NCBI RefSeq assembly: GCF_946478885.1 | Contig: NZ_CAMLDX010000097.1 | Location: forward strand, 1 to 12,674 | Source: an uncultured Bacillus sp. | Lineage (GTDB): Bacteria > Bacillota > Bacilli > Bacillales_B > DSM-18226 | Direction: 5' to 3' | DNA: 12,674 nt | Shown: positions 1-6,115 of the stretch, one piece after another | How the letters are laid out: every line of letters starts with the position of its first letter | How positions within the stretch are numbered: the first letter of the stretch is position 1 | Made by a program: the position numbers and the translations under genes | Notes under the pieces: generated by a model | Seen by the model: only the letters and a program-made list of their open reading frames with translations | What the model was told of the DNA's origin: nothing | The model's database searches: none

Positions 1-1
1 G

Positions 2-877
2 ATTGTGAATGGTTCAAATGCACGTTTTTATCGCATGCGGTTAGACACAGGTCAACCTTTTTATCAAATTGGCACAGACGGAGGGTTTCTTACCGCCCCT
101 GTGAAAGTTCAAGAACTTCTTTTGGCTCCTGCGGAACGGGCTGACGTGATCGTTGACTTCACAGGATACAAAGGTGGAAAGATAACTTTGACAAATGATG
201 CCCCAACTCCTTTTCCCAATGGCGATTCGGTTAGGTCGGAAACCACGGGACAAATCATGCAGTTTCGTGTGTCACATACTTTAAGAGAATCAGATACGAG
301 TAATATCCCTTACCGTCTAATGCCGATTTCAAAGCTTATGGTGACACCATCCACAACAATCAGAAATCTGAAGTTGGACGAAAGCAGAGATCAATTCGGA
401 CGGTTAATCATGTTGCTGGACAAGAAAAGATGGGAAGATCCCGTTTCGGAAAATCCGCGACTAGGTAGTACAGAAGTTTGGCAATTTATTAATTTGACTG
501 AAGATACCCATTCCATCCATCTTCATCTTGTTCAATTTCAAATTCTAGGTCGTCAACCTTTTGATGTGAAAGAATATCAATCACATGGAAAATTGAAATT
601 TACAGCTCACGCTTCTTCTCCGGCTCCTGATGAAAGAGGATGGAAAGATACCGTTCGGACAAATCCGGGAGAAGTTACACGAATCATCGCTCATTTTACT
701 CCGTATGCGGGTGAATATGTTTGGCATTGCCACTTATTGGAACACGAAGACCATGAAATGATGCGACCATACAAAGTGATAAAAAAAACGTTAGAAAACG
801 ATAATGAAATTGCAATACATTTCAAAAACCGAAAGGATGGAACGGTGATTTGGAGTACTCAAGTAAATCAAAAATAA
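2..877 (+). CDS. cotA: CotA-like multicopper oxidase (spore-coat laccase / bilirubin oxidase type), 5'-partial
   Basis: This is the C-terminal ~291 residues of a multicopper oxidase. The frame is open to the window's left edge, so the GTG at 5 is probably not the true start; B. subtilis CotA is 513 aa, so over 200 N-terminal residues lie upstream. Family members oxidise phenolics, bilirubin or ABTS with reduction of O2 to water, and CotA sits in the outer spore coat. Visible copper ligands: an HxxHxH cluster (HSIHLH) with His codons at 509, 518 and 524, and the type 1/type 3 motif HCHLLEHEDHEM at 725-760, including the axial Met codon at 758. The APAER, KRWEDPV and GWKDT blocks also match CotA. 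The protein runs about 37 residues past the MMRP block's second Met, roughly 25 longer than B. subtilis CotA as I remember it. The gene ends at a strong hairpin facing the minus-strand operon. The family call is secure; the exact substrate is not known. Confidence 0.93.
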   Translation: MVNGSNARFYRMRLDTGQPFYQIGTDGGFLTAPVKVQELLLAPAERADVIVDFTGYKGGKITLTNDAPTPFPNGDSVRSETTGQIMQFRVSHTLRESDTSNIPYRLMPISKLMVTPSTTIRNLKLDESRDQFGRLIMLLDKKRWEDPVSENPRLGSTEVWQFINLTEDTHSIHLHLVQFQILGRQPFDVKEYQSHGKLKFTAHASSPAPDERGWKDTVRTNPGEVTRIIAHFTPYAGEYVWHCHLLEHEDHEMMRPYKVIKKTLENDNEIAIHFKNRKDGTVIWSTQVNQK

Positions 878-879
878 AC

Positions 880-914
880 ACAAGTGACACCGGGTTTCTC
901 TCGGTGTCACTTGT
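880..914. terminator. Bidirectional Rho-independent terminator between convergent genes
   Basis: A perfect 12-bp stem (CAAGTGACACCG at 881-892 and CGGTGTCACTTG at 902-913, extendable by the 880/914 A-T pair) encloses a ~9-nt loop. It starts 3 nt after the laccase stop codon and ends 10 nt before the 3' end of the minus-strand DUF1657 gene. Read on the minus strand, the stem is followed by a T-rich tract (TGTTTATTTTTG), a good intrinsic terminator. On the plus strand the following tract (TTCGTGCC) is poor in T, so termination may be weaker in that direction. Confidence 0.85.
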
Positions 915-923
915 TCGTGCCGA

Positions 924-1127
924 TTATTGTTTGTACTGGGGTTCCTGACTTTGGATATACTGAAGCCGAGCATTCAGAGAGTCAACAATCGTTTGCTGTG
1001 ATTGTGCCATTGATTGAAACATCATTTTAGCATTTTGATCCTGTGTTTCCAGTGCAAATGATTTTAAACTTGCCATTACGGATTCCGCACTCGCTATGGT
1101 TTGCTGCATTTTTGTTGAAACGGTCAC
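924..1127 (-). CDS. DUF1657 family small protein (67 aa), sporulation-associated
   Basis: A 67-residue, mostly helical, glutamine-rich protein that I recognise as DUF1657. The family pattern is visible as MTV at the start, a central FALETQDQNAKMMFQ block, IVDSL, and a C-terminal EPQYK. Translation starts at a GTG preceded by an excellent Shine-Dalgarno (AGGAGGTGA on the minus strand, about 1135-1143). It is the last gene of the minus-strand operon, 51 bp after the 66-aa gene, and is followed by the shared terminator. DUF1657 genes occur in Bacillus sporulation operons with spoVAC/spoVAD/spoVAEb and DUF421 genes, including the mobile spoVA operon linked to spore heat resistance. No spoVA gene is present in this window. 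There is no signal peptide or membrane segment. The biochemical function is unknown; a small helical-hairpin, ferritin-like fold is my inference. Confidence 0.85.
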   Translation of the reverse strand: MTVSTKMQQTIASAESVMASLKSFALETQDQNAKMMFQSMAQSQQTIVDSLNARLQYIQSQEPQYKQ

Positions 1128-1178
1128 GATTAATCACCTCCTGTTATTACCTGATTAATGTAACCAATATTGCAATTT

Positions 1179-1379
1179 TTATTGTAAGTTGGTTGGATAC
1201 TTCATCAATTGCTGAAGTTGTTGTTGAATTTGGGTAATATGCTGCATATGTTCATCTCGAAACTGTGTAAAGAGCTGTCTGGCTTCCAGATTTATAATTT
1301 GTATCATGTATTTGTTGTACATCATTTGATGAACCATTTCTGTTTCTAAAATGTCATGTAGTTTATCCAGTTTGTTCAT
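1179..1379 (-). CDS. Small helical protein of unknown function (66 aa)
   Basis: I do not recognise a named family. The frame stays open a little upstream, but the ATG at 1379 is the likely start because a strong Shine-Dalgarno (GAGGAGGA on the minus strand) lies 5 nt before it, overlapping the end of the preceding gene's coding region. The 66-aa product is almost entirely helix-forming, rich in Gln, Met and His, and has no membrane segment or signal peptide. Its second half (EARQLFTQFRDEH, then a run rich in Gln) resembles the core of the DUF1657 neighbour (NAKMMFQSM). This suggests a divergent relative with a two-helix hairpin fold, similar in outline to CotF-like small spore proteins. It lies 14 bp after the preceding gene and 51 bp before the DUF1657 gene, so co-transcription is very likely and a spore role is plausible. 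Confidence 0.7.
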   Translation of the reverse strand: MNKLDKLHDILETEMVHQMMYNKYMIQIINLEARQLFTQFRDEHMQHITQIQQQLQQLMKYPTNLQ

Positions 1380-1393
1380 TATAATCCTCCTCG

Positions 1394-1594
1394 TCAAACA
1401 ATACCAAATCCACTCATTTTTTGGGTCAGCATACTTTGACGTGTGCGCGACGCCATCTCCATCCCTTGAAACATTTTCTGGATGTTCGGCTGAGTAATTT
1501 CCCTCTGTAACTCTGCAAATTTATTGGCCAGAACTTGTTCGTGATGTAGCATCTCTTTAAAGGCGTTGTTCATAATCTCCTGTTCAGAAAGCAT
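1394..1594 (-). CDS. Small helical protein of unknown function (66 aa), CotF-like outline
   Basis: A 66-residue Met- and Gln-rich helical protein with no membrane segment, starting at an ATG with a clear ribosome binding site (AAAGGAAGGAACC on the minus strand, about 1598-1610). The opening (SEQEIMNNAFKEMLHHEQVLANKF) and the later block PNIQKMFQGMEMASRTRQSML look like two amphipathic helices separated by a short turn, the layout of CotF-like or ferritin-like small spore proteins. The KMFQGM core parallels AKMMFQSM in the DUF1657 protein and ARQLFTQF in the next gene. It lies 21 bp downstream of the DUF421 gene and 14 bp upstream of the next small gene. I cannot assign a Pfam family with confidence, and the spore role is inferred from its neighbours only. 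Confidence 0.7.
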   Translation of the reverse strand: MLSEQEIMNNAFKEMLHHEQVLANKFAELQREITQPNIQKMFQGMEMASRTRQSMLTQKMSGFGIV

Positions 1595-1615
1595 AATGGT
1601 TCCTTCCTTTCATAT

Positions 1616-2338
1616 TTACTGAATGTTTTTAACGGAATAATAAAAGTCACCATCAGGACTAACAGTGGCCAAATAAACATCTTTGTATTTCATAATGCCG
1701 TTTTTGTACAATCGGTTCATCAACCATTCTTCATTCAGGCCTAAATTTTTTAAATGATCTTGAATAATCTTTCCATTGTTGACCAGTATAGTTGGCAACC
1801 CACCGGGTGGTAAGGGAATGTTAAAATCAATGGACGTAGGAGGGACATGTTCAGATTTTTTTACTACACTAAGATGACCACTGGTTTCCAGAATCACTTG
1901 ATCGACTTCTTTTAAATCATGGGCCTCAGCCAAACGCATTTCAGAAAGAAGCAGGTCATTGTTAAAAAAAGTCTGCCGCATATTTTTTTCATTTATTTTT
2001 CCCTTTTCTATTAATATCGTTGGCTTTCTCCTGATTAGCTTAGCAAATGCACGATTTCTTATACCAAGCCACGAAATAATAAAATGCCATAAATAGAGTG
2101 TCGCTGTTGTCATTATGGTAGTTGAAAAAAGAATTTTTCCGTCAAGTAGTGGAGCTACGACCAAAGCGCCCAACATCCATAAAAATGAAAAATCGAAAGC
2201 AGTAAATTGGCCTGATGCACGTTTCTTCAGAAATCGGGTCATGAAATAAATCAGAGTCACGGATACCACAGTTCTCACGACAAAACCCGTGTTTGAAAGA
2301 TGTTCTGTAGATTGAAGAAATTCAACGAGTTTATTCAT
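1616..2338 (-). CDS. DUF421 (YetF-like) membrane protein, intact
   Basis: A 240-aa DUF421 protein, normal length for the family. The frame is open upstream to 2440, but the start is placed at the ATG at 2338 because it overlaps the stop of the preceding gene as ATGA (translational coupling) and family members begin shortly before the first membrane helix. Three hydrophobic segments occupy roughly residues 15-35, 46-67 and 70-92. They are followed by a soluble part made of two related units: one with PTILIEKGKI and VDQVILETSGHLSV, a second with PTILVNNGKI and DVYLATVSPDGDF. YetF/2Duf-type DUF421 proteins have been reported in the inner membrane of Bacillus spores, where they raise wet-heat resistance and slow germination. 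That role is inferred here. The gene shares an operon with a second, damaged DUF421 gene and three small genes. Confidence 0.88.
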   Translation of the reverse strand: MNKLVEFLQSTEHLSNTGFVVRTVVSVTLIYFMTRFLKKRASGQFTAFDFSFLWMLGALVVAPLLDGKILFSTTIMTTATLYLWHFIISWLGIRNRAFAKLIRRKPTILIEKGKINEKNMRQTFFNNDLLLSEMRLAEAHDLKEVDQVILETSGHLSVVKKSEHVPPTSIDFNIPLPPGGLPTILVNNGKIIQDHLKNLGLNEEWLMNRLYKNGIMKYKDVYLATVSPDGDFYYSVKNIQ

Positions 2339-3041
2339 AATGTTTTGACATTCACATGGATATTTCCCGTTGATTCTAATGTTGCGAGTAAAACTTGAGG
2401 AATTGAAAATCCTTTTTTCGCGATTTCCTGTTCCAACCAATTTTCCCGTAAGCCTAAGGCATATAGGTGCTGCCGTTCCACTTTACCTTCATAGATGAGC
2501 ACAGTCCCTATTCGAGTCGGCTTTTCCGGTAGTTTCATCATGCTTCTGGTTACTGGGGAGGATTCCGGTGTCTTTACAACACTGAGTTCACCCATGGGTT
2601 CCAGTATGGCAACGGCTACTTCAGATAAATTATGTACTTTTTTTAAGCAGAGTTAGCCAATAGATCATCCATCGTCACATGAGCCTTTTTTAAATGACCC
2701 CAGAGAATTTGTCCGTTTTTTACTAAGGTTATAGGGTTCGTTCCTACCCATGATGGGAATTTATAATCAATCCATGAAAGCGCTATGCTTAAAGAATATG
2801 CCACAGTAATAATGATTAATGCAGCGACAAGTGAAGACTCCGGATTTACCATCCGCGATGTTGCCACATGAGCCATTCCGGAGTGAGTAATAAAATTAAA
2901 TGCCGAGACAATCCCCACTTGCCGTGGTCCTATCAAACGGGTCATGATGAAAATACTGAAGTAAAGAATCGTTACTCTTAAGAAAATTTCTAAGGGATTT
3001 AAAGATGAACCGCCATTCCATAAAGTTTCCCAATTCACCAT
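2335..3041 (-). pseudogene. DUF421 (YetF-like) membrane protein gene with a 1-nt frameshift
   Basis: Two frames together make one ~235-aa DUF421 protein. The first part (3041-2643, 132 aa, with a GGAGTGG ribosome site upstream) holds the N-terminal membrane segments and the start of the soluble domain (NPITLVKNGQI, MDDLLA), then stops at TAA. The second frame continues with LKKVHNLSEV, AILEPMGELSV and the second C-terminal unit, ending at TGA 2337-2335. Adding a single A to the AA pair complementary to 2653-2654 converts the junction to A-K-L-C-L-K-K-V-H, exactly the family's DDLLxxLRxxxV pattern, so the lesion is a one-base deletion. The T7 run at 2638-2644 cannot be the cause, because the stop codon lies before it. 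This is first in the minus-strand operon, and its end overlaps the next gene's start. It may be a true mutation or a sequencing error. Confidence 0.87.
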
Positions 3042-3525
3042 TTACCACTCCAATTCAAGAAGTTGAGATAAAATCACGCTAAACTATAATTGCAATTCCA
3101 ATTACAAATACATCACAAATGCAGAAAATGTATTCATTAGACCTAATCGAATGGATTACTCCAATTTCTATCAGGGCAGTACATGTATGTCGTGGATATT
3201 CCGTTATTAACTATTGAAAAAGCTCTGCATACTTCTAAACAATTCCTCCTAAACAACTGGATTTTTCCATCAGCTTTAATAGGTATACGCTGAATTTGTT
3301 TTGTGAAAAATGATGAGTTTCCATTTTAGCAGTCTCGTAGCATTTACCATTCGTTCTTCGATATTTATGTTCCCTCCTCATTATTTGAATTATTCATTTT
3401 CAATATATCAAGTCGCCCCTTGGATGAAATCGATGGATCTTGAAAAAGTAAGCTAAAGTAAAATTCATCGTTTCAGTTCAAATTTTAGAAAGAACAAATT
3501 CATACTTTCTGCAAATATTGTTAAG
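3042..3525. other. Intergenic region without a confident gene
   Basis: This AT-rich stretch separates the divergent minus-strand spore-type operon from the MFS remnant. The operon's promoter should lie just left of 3041; AT-rich sequence containing the palindrome AATTGCAATT is found at about 3088-3097, but I cannot assign a convincing SigA or SigG promoter. On the minus strand there is a strong Shine-Dalgarno (TGAGGAGGGA, 3380-3371) followed by ATA rather than a normal start codon, opening a 30-codon frame that ends at 3276. This may be a decayed small gene. No RNA gene was seen. Confidence 0.5.
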
Positions 3526-3545
3526 CAGGTAACTTAAGTTACTTG
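3526..3545. promoter_or_regulatory. Candidate operator palindrome upstream of the MFS remnant
   Basis: A 20-bp near-perfect palindrome with core GTAACTTAAGTTAC (3529-3542, 14 bp with perfect dyad symmetry). Outer CA/TG pairs match too, and only the 3528/3543 pair is mismatched. It lies about 60 bp before the transporter start, the usual position for an operator of a MarR-, HxlR- or TetR-type repressor of an efflux gene. A second short inverted repeat (TTTCC-ATA-GGAAA, 3552-3564) follows. No regulator gene is in the window and no clear SigA -35/-10 pair could be fixed, so the regulatory role is inferred from symmetry and position only. Confidence 0.5.
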
Positions 3546-3580
3546 TTTTCCTTTCCATAGGAAATAGGGATATGTTGGAT

Positions 3581-3606
3581 TAGGGGGAGCAAATGGGATA
3601 GAAATC
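3581..3606 (+). promoter_or_regulatory. Ribosome binding region with a two-codon mini-ORF before the MFS start
   Basis: A strong AGGGGGAG Shine-Dalgarno lies about 18 nt before the MFS start at 3607, too far for efficient direct use. It is well spaced (5 nt) from an out-of-frame ATG at 3594 that reads ATG-GGA-TAG. The GGGATAG inside this mini-ORF could serve as a weak second ribosome site for 3607, or ribosomes could restart after the mini-ORF. It may be a regulatory minimal ORF or a decayed translation start. Confidence 0.35.
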
Positions 3607-4170
3607 ATGAAATTAGAACGATCGATGTTCATTTTGATGCTAGGAGTGTTATTGTCTCATTTAGGTACATATATGGTTGTTCCAATTTTACCCATCATGT
3701 TAAAAATTGAAGCAGGATTATCACTTGTTCAGATCGGAACTGTCCTTGCAACTATTGCCATTTCTTTTCAGTTCGGAAGTATTTTAGGTGGTTTTTTAGC
3801 TGATCATATCGGGAGAAGATTTATTATTTGTTTAGGAATTTTAATTGGTGCAGGGGAATTAATTGGATTCGTTCTGTTTACTACATATTGGTTACTTTTA
3901 TTAATGGCTATTACCATTGGAGCATGGAATGGGTTAAATGCACCTTCAACGAAAGCAGCAATCGCAGCTTTGGCATCGAAAGAAAACCAAACAACTGCTT
4001 TTTCTCTAAGTGGGATCGCAGCAAATATTGGAACAGCAACGGCTGGACTTATTGTTTTCTTTTTAATTTCTGTTTCCTTGCAAATAATTTTTTGAATAGC
4101 AGGGATTATTTATATTGTGCTTACATTAAAAGTTGTTTTTTCCTCCCCAATCTCCGGAAATTACTTGTAG
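3607..4170 (+). pseudogene. MFS transporter, N-terminal half only, with an in-frame stop
   Basis: The reading frame encodes the first ~162 residues of a major facilitator superfamily permease (normally ~400 aa, 12 helices). About five hydrophobic helices are visible, and the MFS signature motif A (GGFLADHIGRR) lies at residues 61-71 between helices 2 and 3. Translation stops at TGA 4093-4095, but the same frame continues after it as IAGIIYIVLTLKVVF, a good sixth helix, before a TAG at 4168. Reading the TGA as TGG gives FWIAGIIYIVL, a typical MFS sequence, so a TGG-to-TGA nonsense change is likely. No C-terminal six-helix half follows, so the gene is also truncated. It was probably a drug or metabolite efflux pump; the substrate cannot be told. 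The AT-rich kdp promoter region begins just downstream. Confidence 0.83.
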
Positions 4171-4186
4171 TAATTCTTATTTTTTT
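4159..4186 (+). terminator. Weak intrinsic terminator after the MFS remnant
   Basis: A 6-bp AT-rich stem (AATTAC at 4159-4164, GTAATT at 4170-4175) with a 5-nt loop is followed by CTTATTTTTTT (4176-4186). The T-tract is good but the stem has only one G-C pair, so efficiency is doubtful. It would separate the MFS remnant from the kdp operon. Confidence 0.4.
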
Positions 4187-4228
4187 AATTCTTAACAGAA
4201 TCTTTATTACATCTTCTAGTATCTAAAC

Positions 4229-4276
4229 ACAATTTTTATACAAAATAAAAATATAATCATGTTATAAAGATGATTA
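4229..4276 (+). promoter_or_regulatory. Probable kdp operon promoter and inverted repeat
   Basis: A perfect -10 hexamer TATAAT lies at 4252-4257, about 75 bp before kdpF. The -35 position (about 4229-4234, ACAATT) matches poorly, as expected for a promoter that needs an activator. The AT-rich TTTTTATACAAAATAAAAAT upstream is a plausible KdpE contact region, since E. coli KdpE binds a T-rich site before kdpFABC. A 7-bp inverted repeat (TAATCAT at 4254-4260, ATGATTA at 4270-4276, 9-nt spacer) overlaps the -10 and the likely start of transcription; it could be an operator or a short 5' hairpin. Regulation by KdpE is inferred. Confidence 0.5.
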
Positions 4277-4330
4277 GCTCATTTTACGATGATTTAGGAC
4301 TTGAATAAATTGATGAGGAGAGTTGTTAAG

Positions 4331-4420
4331 GTGAATGCAGTTTCACTACTTGCGGGAATAGTTGGTCTGACATTATTTGTTTACTTGTTGTACGTCTTAT
4401 TTAAGGGTGAAAATTTATGA
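4331..4420 (+). CDS. kdpF: KdpF, small subunit of the K+-transporting ATPase (29 aa)
   Basis: A 29-residue single-pass membrane peptide starting at GTG 4331 and ending at TGA 4418-4420, which overlaps the kdpA start as ATGA. A GATGAGGAG ribosome site ends 10 nt before the GTG. The sequence has a continuous hydrophobic stretch ([17 protein letters not shown]) and a short charged tail (KGEN), matching KdpF, which is about 29 aa in E. coli and stabilises the KdpABC complex in the membrane. Its small size means automated annotation often omits it. The position immediately before kdpA, together with the stop/start overlap and the length, makes the call firm despite the short sequence. Confidence 0.9.
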   Translation: MNAVSLLAGIVGLTLFVYLLYVLFKGENL

Positions 4421-6099
4421 ACAATACCATTTTACACTTTGCTTTTTTTATTGCTGCTTTAGTCGGGTTATCCATTCCAATAGGTATTTATATCTATAAG
4501 GTAATGACTGGCCAAAAGGTATTTTTGACCAAAATCTTATCGCCAGTTGAGAAAGGTGTTTATAAAATTATCGGTCATTCAAATGTAGAAGGAATGAGAG
4601 CAAAACAATATATAGTTGCTGTCATAACGTTCAGTACAATAGGACTAATCTTTCTTTGGGGATTGCTTATGCTCCAAGGTATTCTTCCTTTTAATCCTGA
4701 AGGAATGAAGGGAACGAGTTGGCATCTCGCCTTCAATACAGCAGCAAGCTTTGTTTCCAACACGAATTGGCAAGCTTATTCTGGCGAGAGCACTCTTTCC
4801 TACTTTACTCAGTCAATTGGACTGACCGTCCAAAATTTTGTATCAGCGGCAACAGGCATTGCAGTTCTATTCGCACTTATTCGAGGTTTTATACTAAAAA
4901 AAGAAGAAAAGATCGGCAACTTCTGGGTCGATATCACGAGAATTTCTCTATATGTTTTGCTTCCGTTATCTTTTGTTGTGGCTCTACTAATTGCTTCACA
5001 GGGTGTGGTGCAAACCTTTGACCATTATAAAGTTGTTTCCATGCTGGAAAATGGCGCAAAACAAATCATTCCATTAGGGCCTGCGGCGAGTCAAATTGCC
5101 ATCAAACAACTTGGTACAAACGGTGGTGGATTTTTCGGAGTGAACTCAGCTTTTCCATTAGAAAATCCAACATCATTCTCTGATTTTATTCAAGTGTTGT
5201 CTATTTTACTTATCCCAGCTGCACTTTGTATTTCATTTGGGAAAGCGGTAAAAGATAGCAGACAGGGAAGCTCAATATACCTTACCATGCTGATTTTATT
5301 TGTTGTATCATTAGTAGCAGTGATCATCAGTGAGCAATTTGCAGCACCTGCTTTTGATGGTGTTGCGACTTCAGGAAGTTTAGAAGGAAAAGAAGTCATT
5401 CATGGTGTTGGCGCTTCAGCCCTTTGGGGTACTGCAACAACGGCTGCCTCAAATGGCTCTGTAAATTCCATGCATGGCAGTTTTACGCCACTCGCTGGAA
5501 TGGTTTTTATGTTTCTTATGCAATTAGGGGAAATTATCTTCGGTGGAGCTGGAAGCGGTCTTTATGGAATGCTGGCTTTTGTCCTGTTAACTGTGTTCAT
5601 TGCCGGATTGATGGTTGGGCGAACTCCTGAATATTTAGGTAAAAAAATAGAACCGTTTGATATGAAGATGGTTTGCTTAATTGTTCTTGTCCCACCTCTT
5701 TTGACACTATTAAGTACAGCTCTAGCCGTTTCCATGCCGGGCGCATCGTCATGGCTGACTAATACAGGTGCACACGGATTTTCAGAAATCCTATATGGTT
5801 TTTCTTCAATGGGAAATAACAATGGAAGCGCATTTGCTGGATTTAACGCCAATACAGTTTTCACAAACGTTATCGGTGGAATTGTAATGCTATTGGTTCG
5901 CTTTATTCCGATAGGCGCGGTTCTCTATTTGGCAGAAAACTTTGCAGGTAAAAAAGCAACGGCTGCCACCGAAGGAACCTTATCAACAAGTAATGCGATG
6001 TTCGTGGGATTATTAGTCTCCGTCATTCTTTTAATTGGTGCACTCAGCTTTCTGCCTGCTTTAGCCTTAGGACCGATAGCCGATTATTTTACACATTAA
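4417..6099 (+). CDS. kdpA: KdpA, potassium-binding and translocating subunit of the K+ ATPase
   Basis: A 560-aa polytopic membrane protein (family ~557 aa) that forms the K+-selective channel-like subunit of the Kdp pump. The four selectivity-filter/pore-loop regions are visible: SNTNWQAY at 114-121, TNGGGFF at 234-240, the Gly/Ser-rich [11 protein letters not shown] at 345-355, and GNNNGSAF at 466-473. The C-terminal [15 protein letters not shown] and [10 protein letters not shown] blocks are typical. One local difference is NSAFPLENP at 243-251, where most family members I know have NSAHPFENP. The start is the ATG overlapping the kdpF stop, giving translational coupling. kdpB follows after 16 nt. 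The protein should act in the cytoplasmic membrane with KdpB and KdpC for high-affinity K+ uptake under K+ limitation. Confidence 0.97.
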   Translation: MNNTILHFAFFIAALVGLSIPIGIYIYKVMTGQKVFLTKILSPVEKGVYKIIGHSNVEGMRAKQYIVAVITFSTIGLIFLWGLLMLQGILPFNPEGMKGTSWHLAFNTAASFVSNTNWQAYSGESTLSYFTQSIGLTVQNFVSAATGIAVLFALIRGFILKKEEKIGNFWVDITRISLYVLLPLSFVVALLIASQGVVQTFDHYKVVSMLENGAKQIIPLGPAASQIAIKQLGTNGGGFFGVNSAFPLENPTSFSDFIQVLSILLIPAALCISFGKAVKDSRQGSSIYLTMLILFVVSLVAVIISEQFAAPAFDGVATSGSLEGKEVIHGVGASALWGTATTAASNGSVNSMHGSFTPLAGMVFMFLMQLGEIIFGGAGSGLYGMLAFVLLTVFIAGLMVGRTPEYLGKKIEPFDMKMVCLIVLVPPLLTLLSTALAVSMPGASSWLTNTGAHGFSEILYGFSSMGNNNGSAFAGFNANTVFTNVIGGIVMLLVRFIPIGAVLYLAENFAGKKATAATEGTLSTSNAMFVGLLVSVILLIGALSFLPALALGPIADYFTH

Positions 6100-6115
6100 T
6101 TTTGAGGTGTTTATG

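Noticed and set aside
2638..2654. Programmed ribosomal frameshift in the first DUF421 gene
   Set aside because: The A7 run (minus strand) follows the stop codon, and there is no slippery heptamer before it. DUF421 genes are not known to use frameshifting, and a one-base deletion explains the frame exactly.
924..3041. Tn1546-like spoVA transposon
   Set aside because: DUF421/DUF1657 recall the mobile spoVA operon, but no spoVA genes, Tn3-family transposase, resolvase or terminal repeats are visible in the window.
3828..4226. Plus-strand 132-codon ORF overlapping the MFS gene
   Set aside because: Out-of-frame shadow rich in Cys, Asn and Trp; the MFS frame carries the recognisable motifs. Its tail beyond the MFS stop was considered as a frameshifted continuation but does not look like MFS sequence.
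4171..4330. c-di-AMP (ydaO-type) riboswitch before kdpF
   Set aside because: Some Bacillus kdp operons have one, but the leader here is only ~70 nt after the likely start site and shows none of the multi-helix ydaO structure; only a small inverted repeat and an AT-rich promoter are seen.
5562..5864. Minus-strand 100-codon ORF inside kdpA
   Set aside because: Antisense shadow of the strongly conserved kdpA frame; no ribosome site and no recognisable protein.
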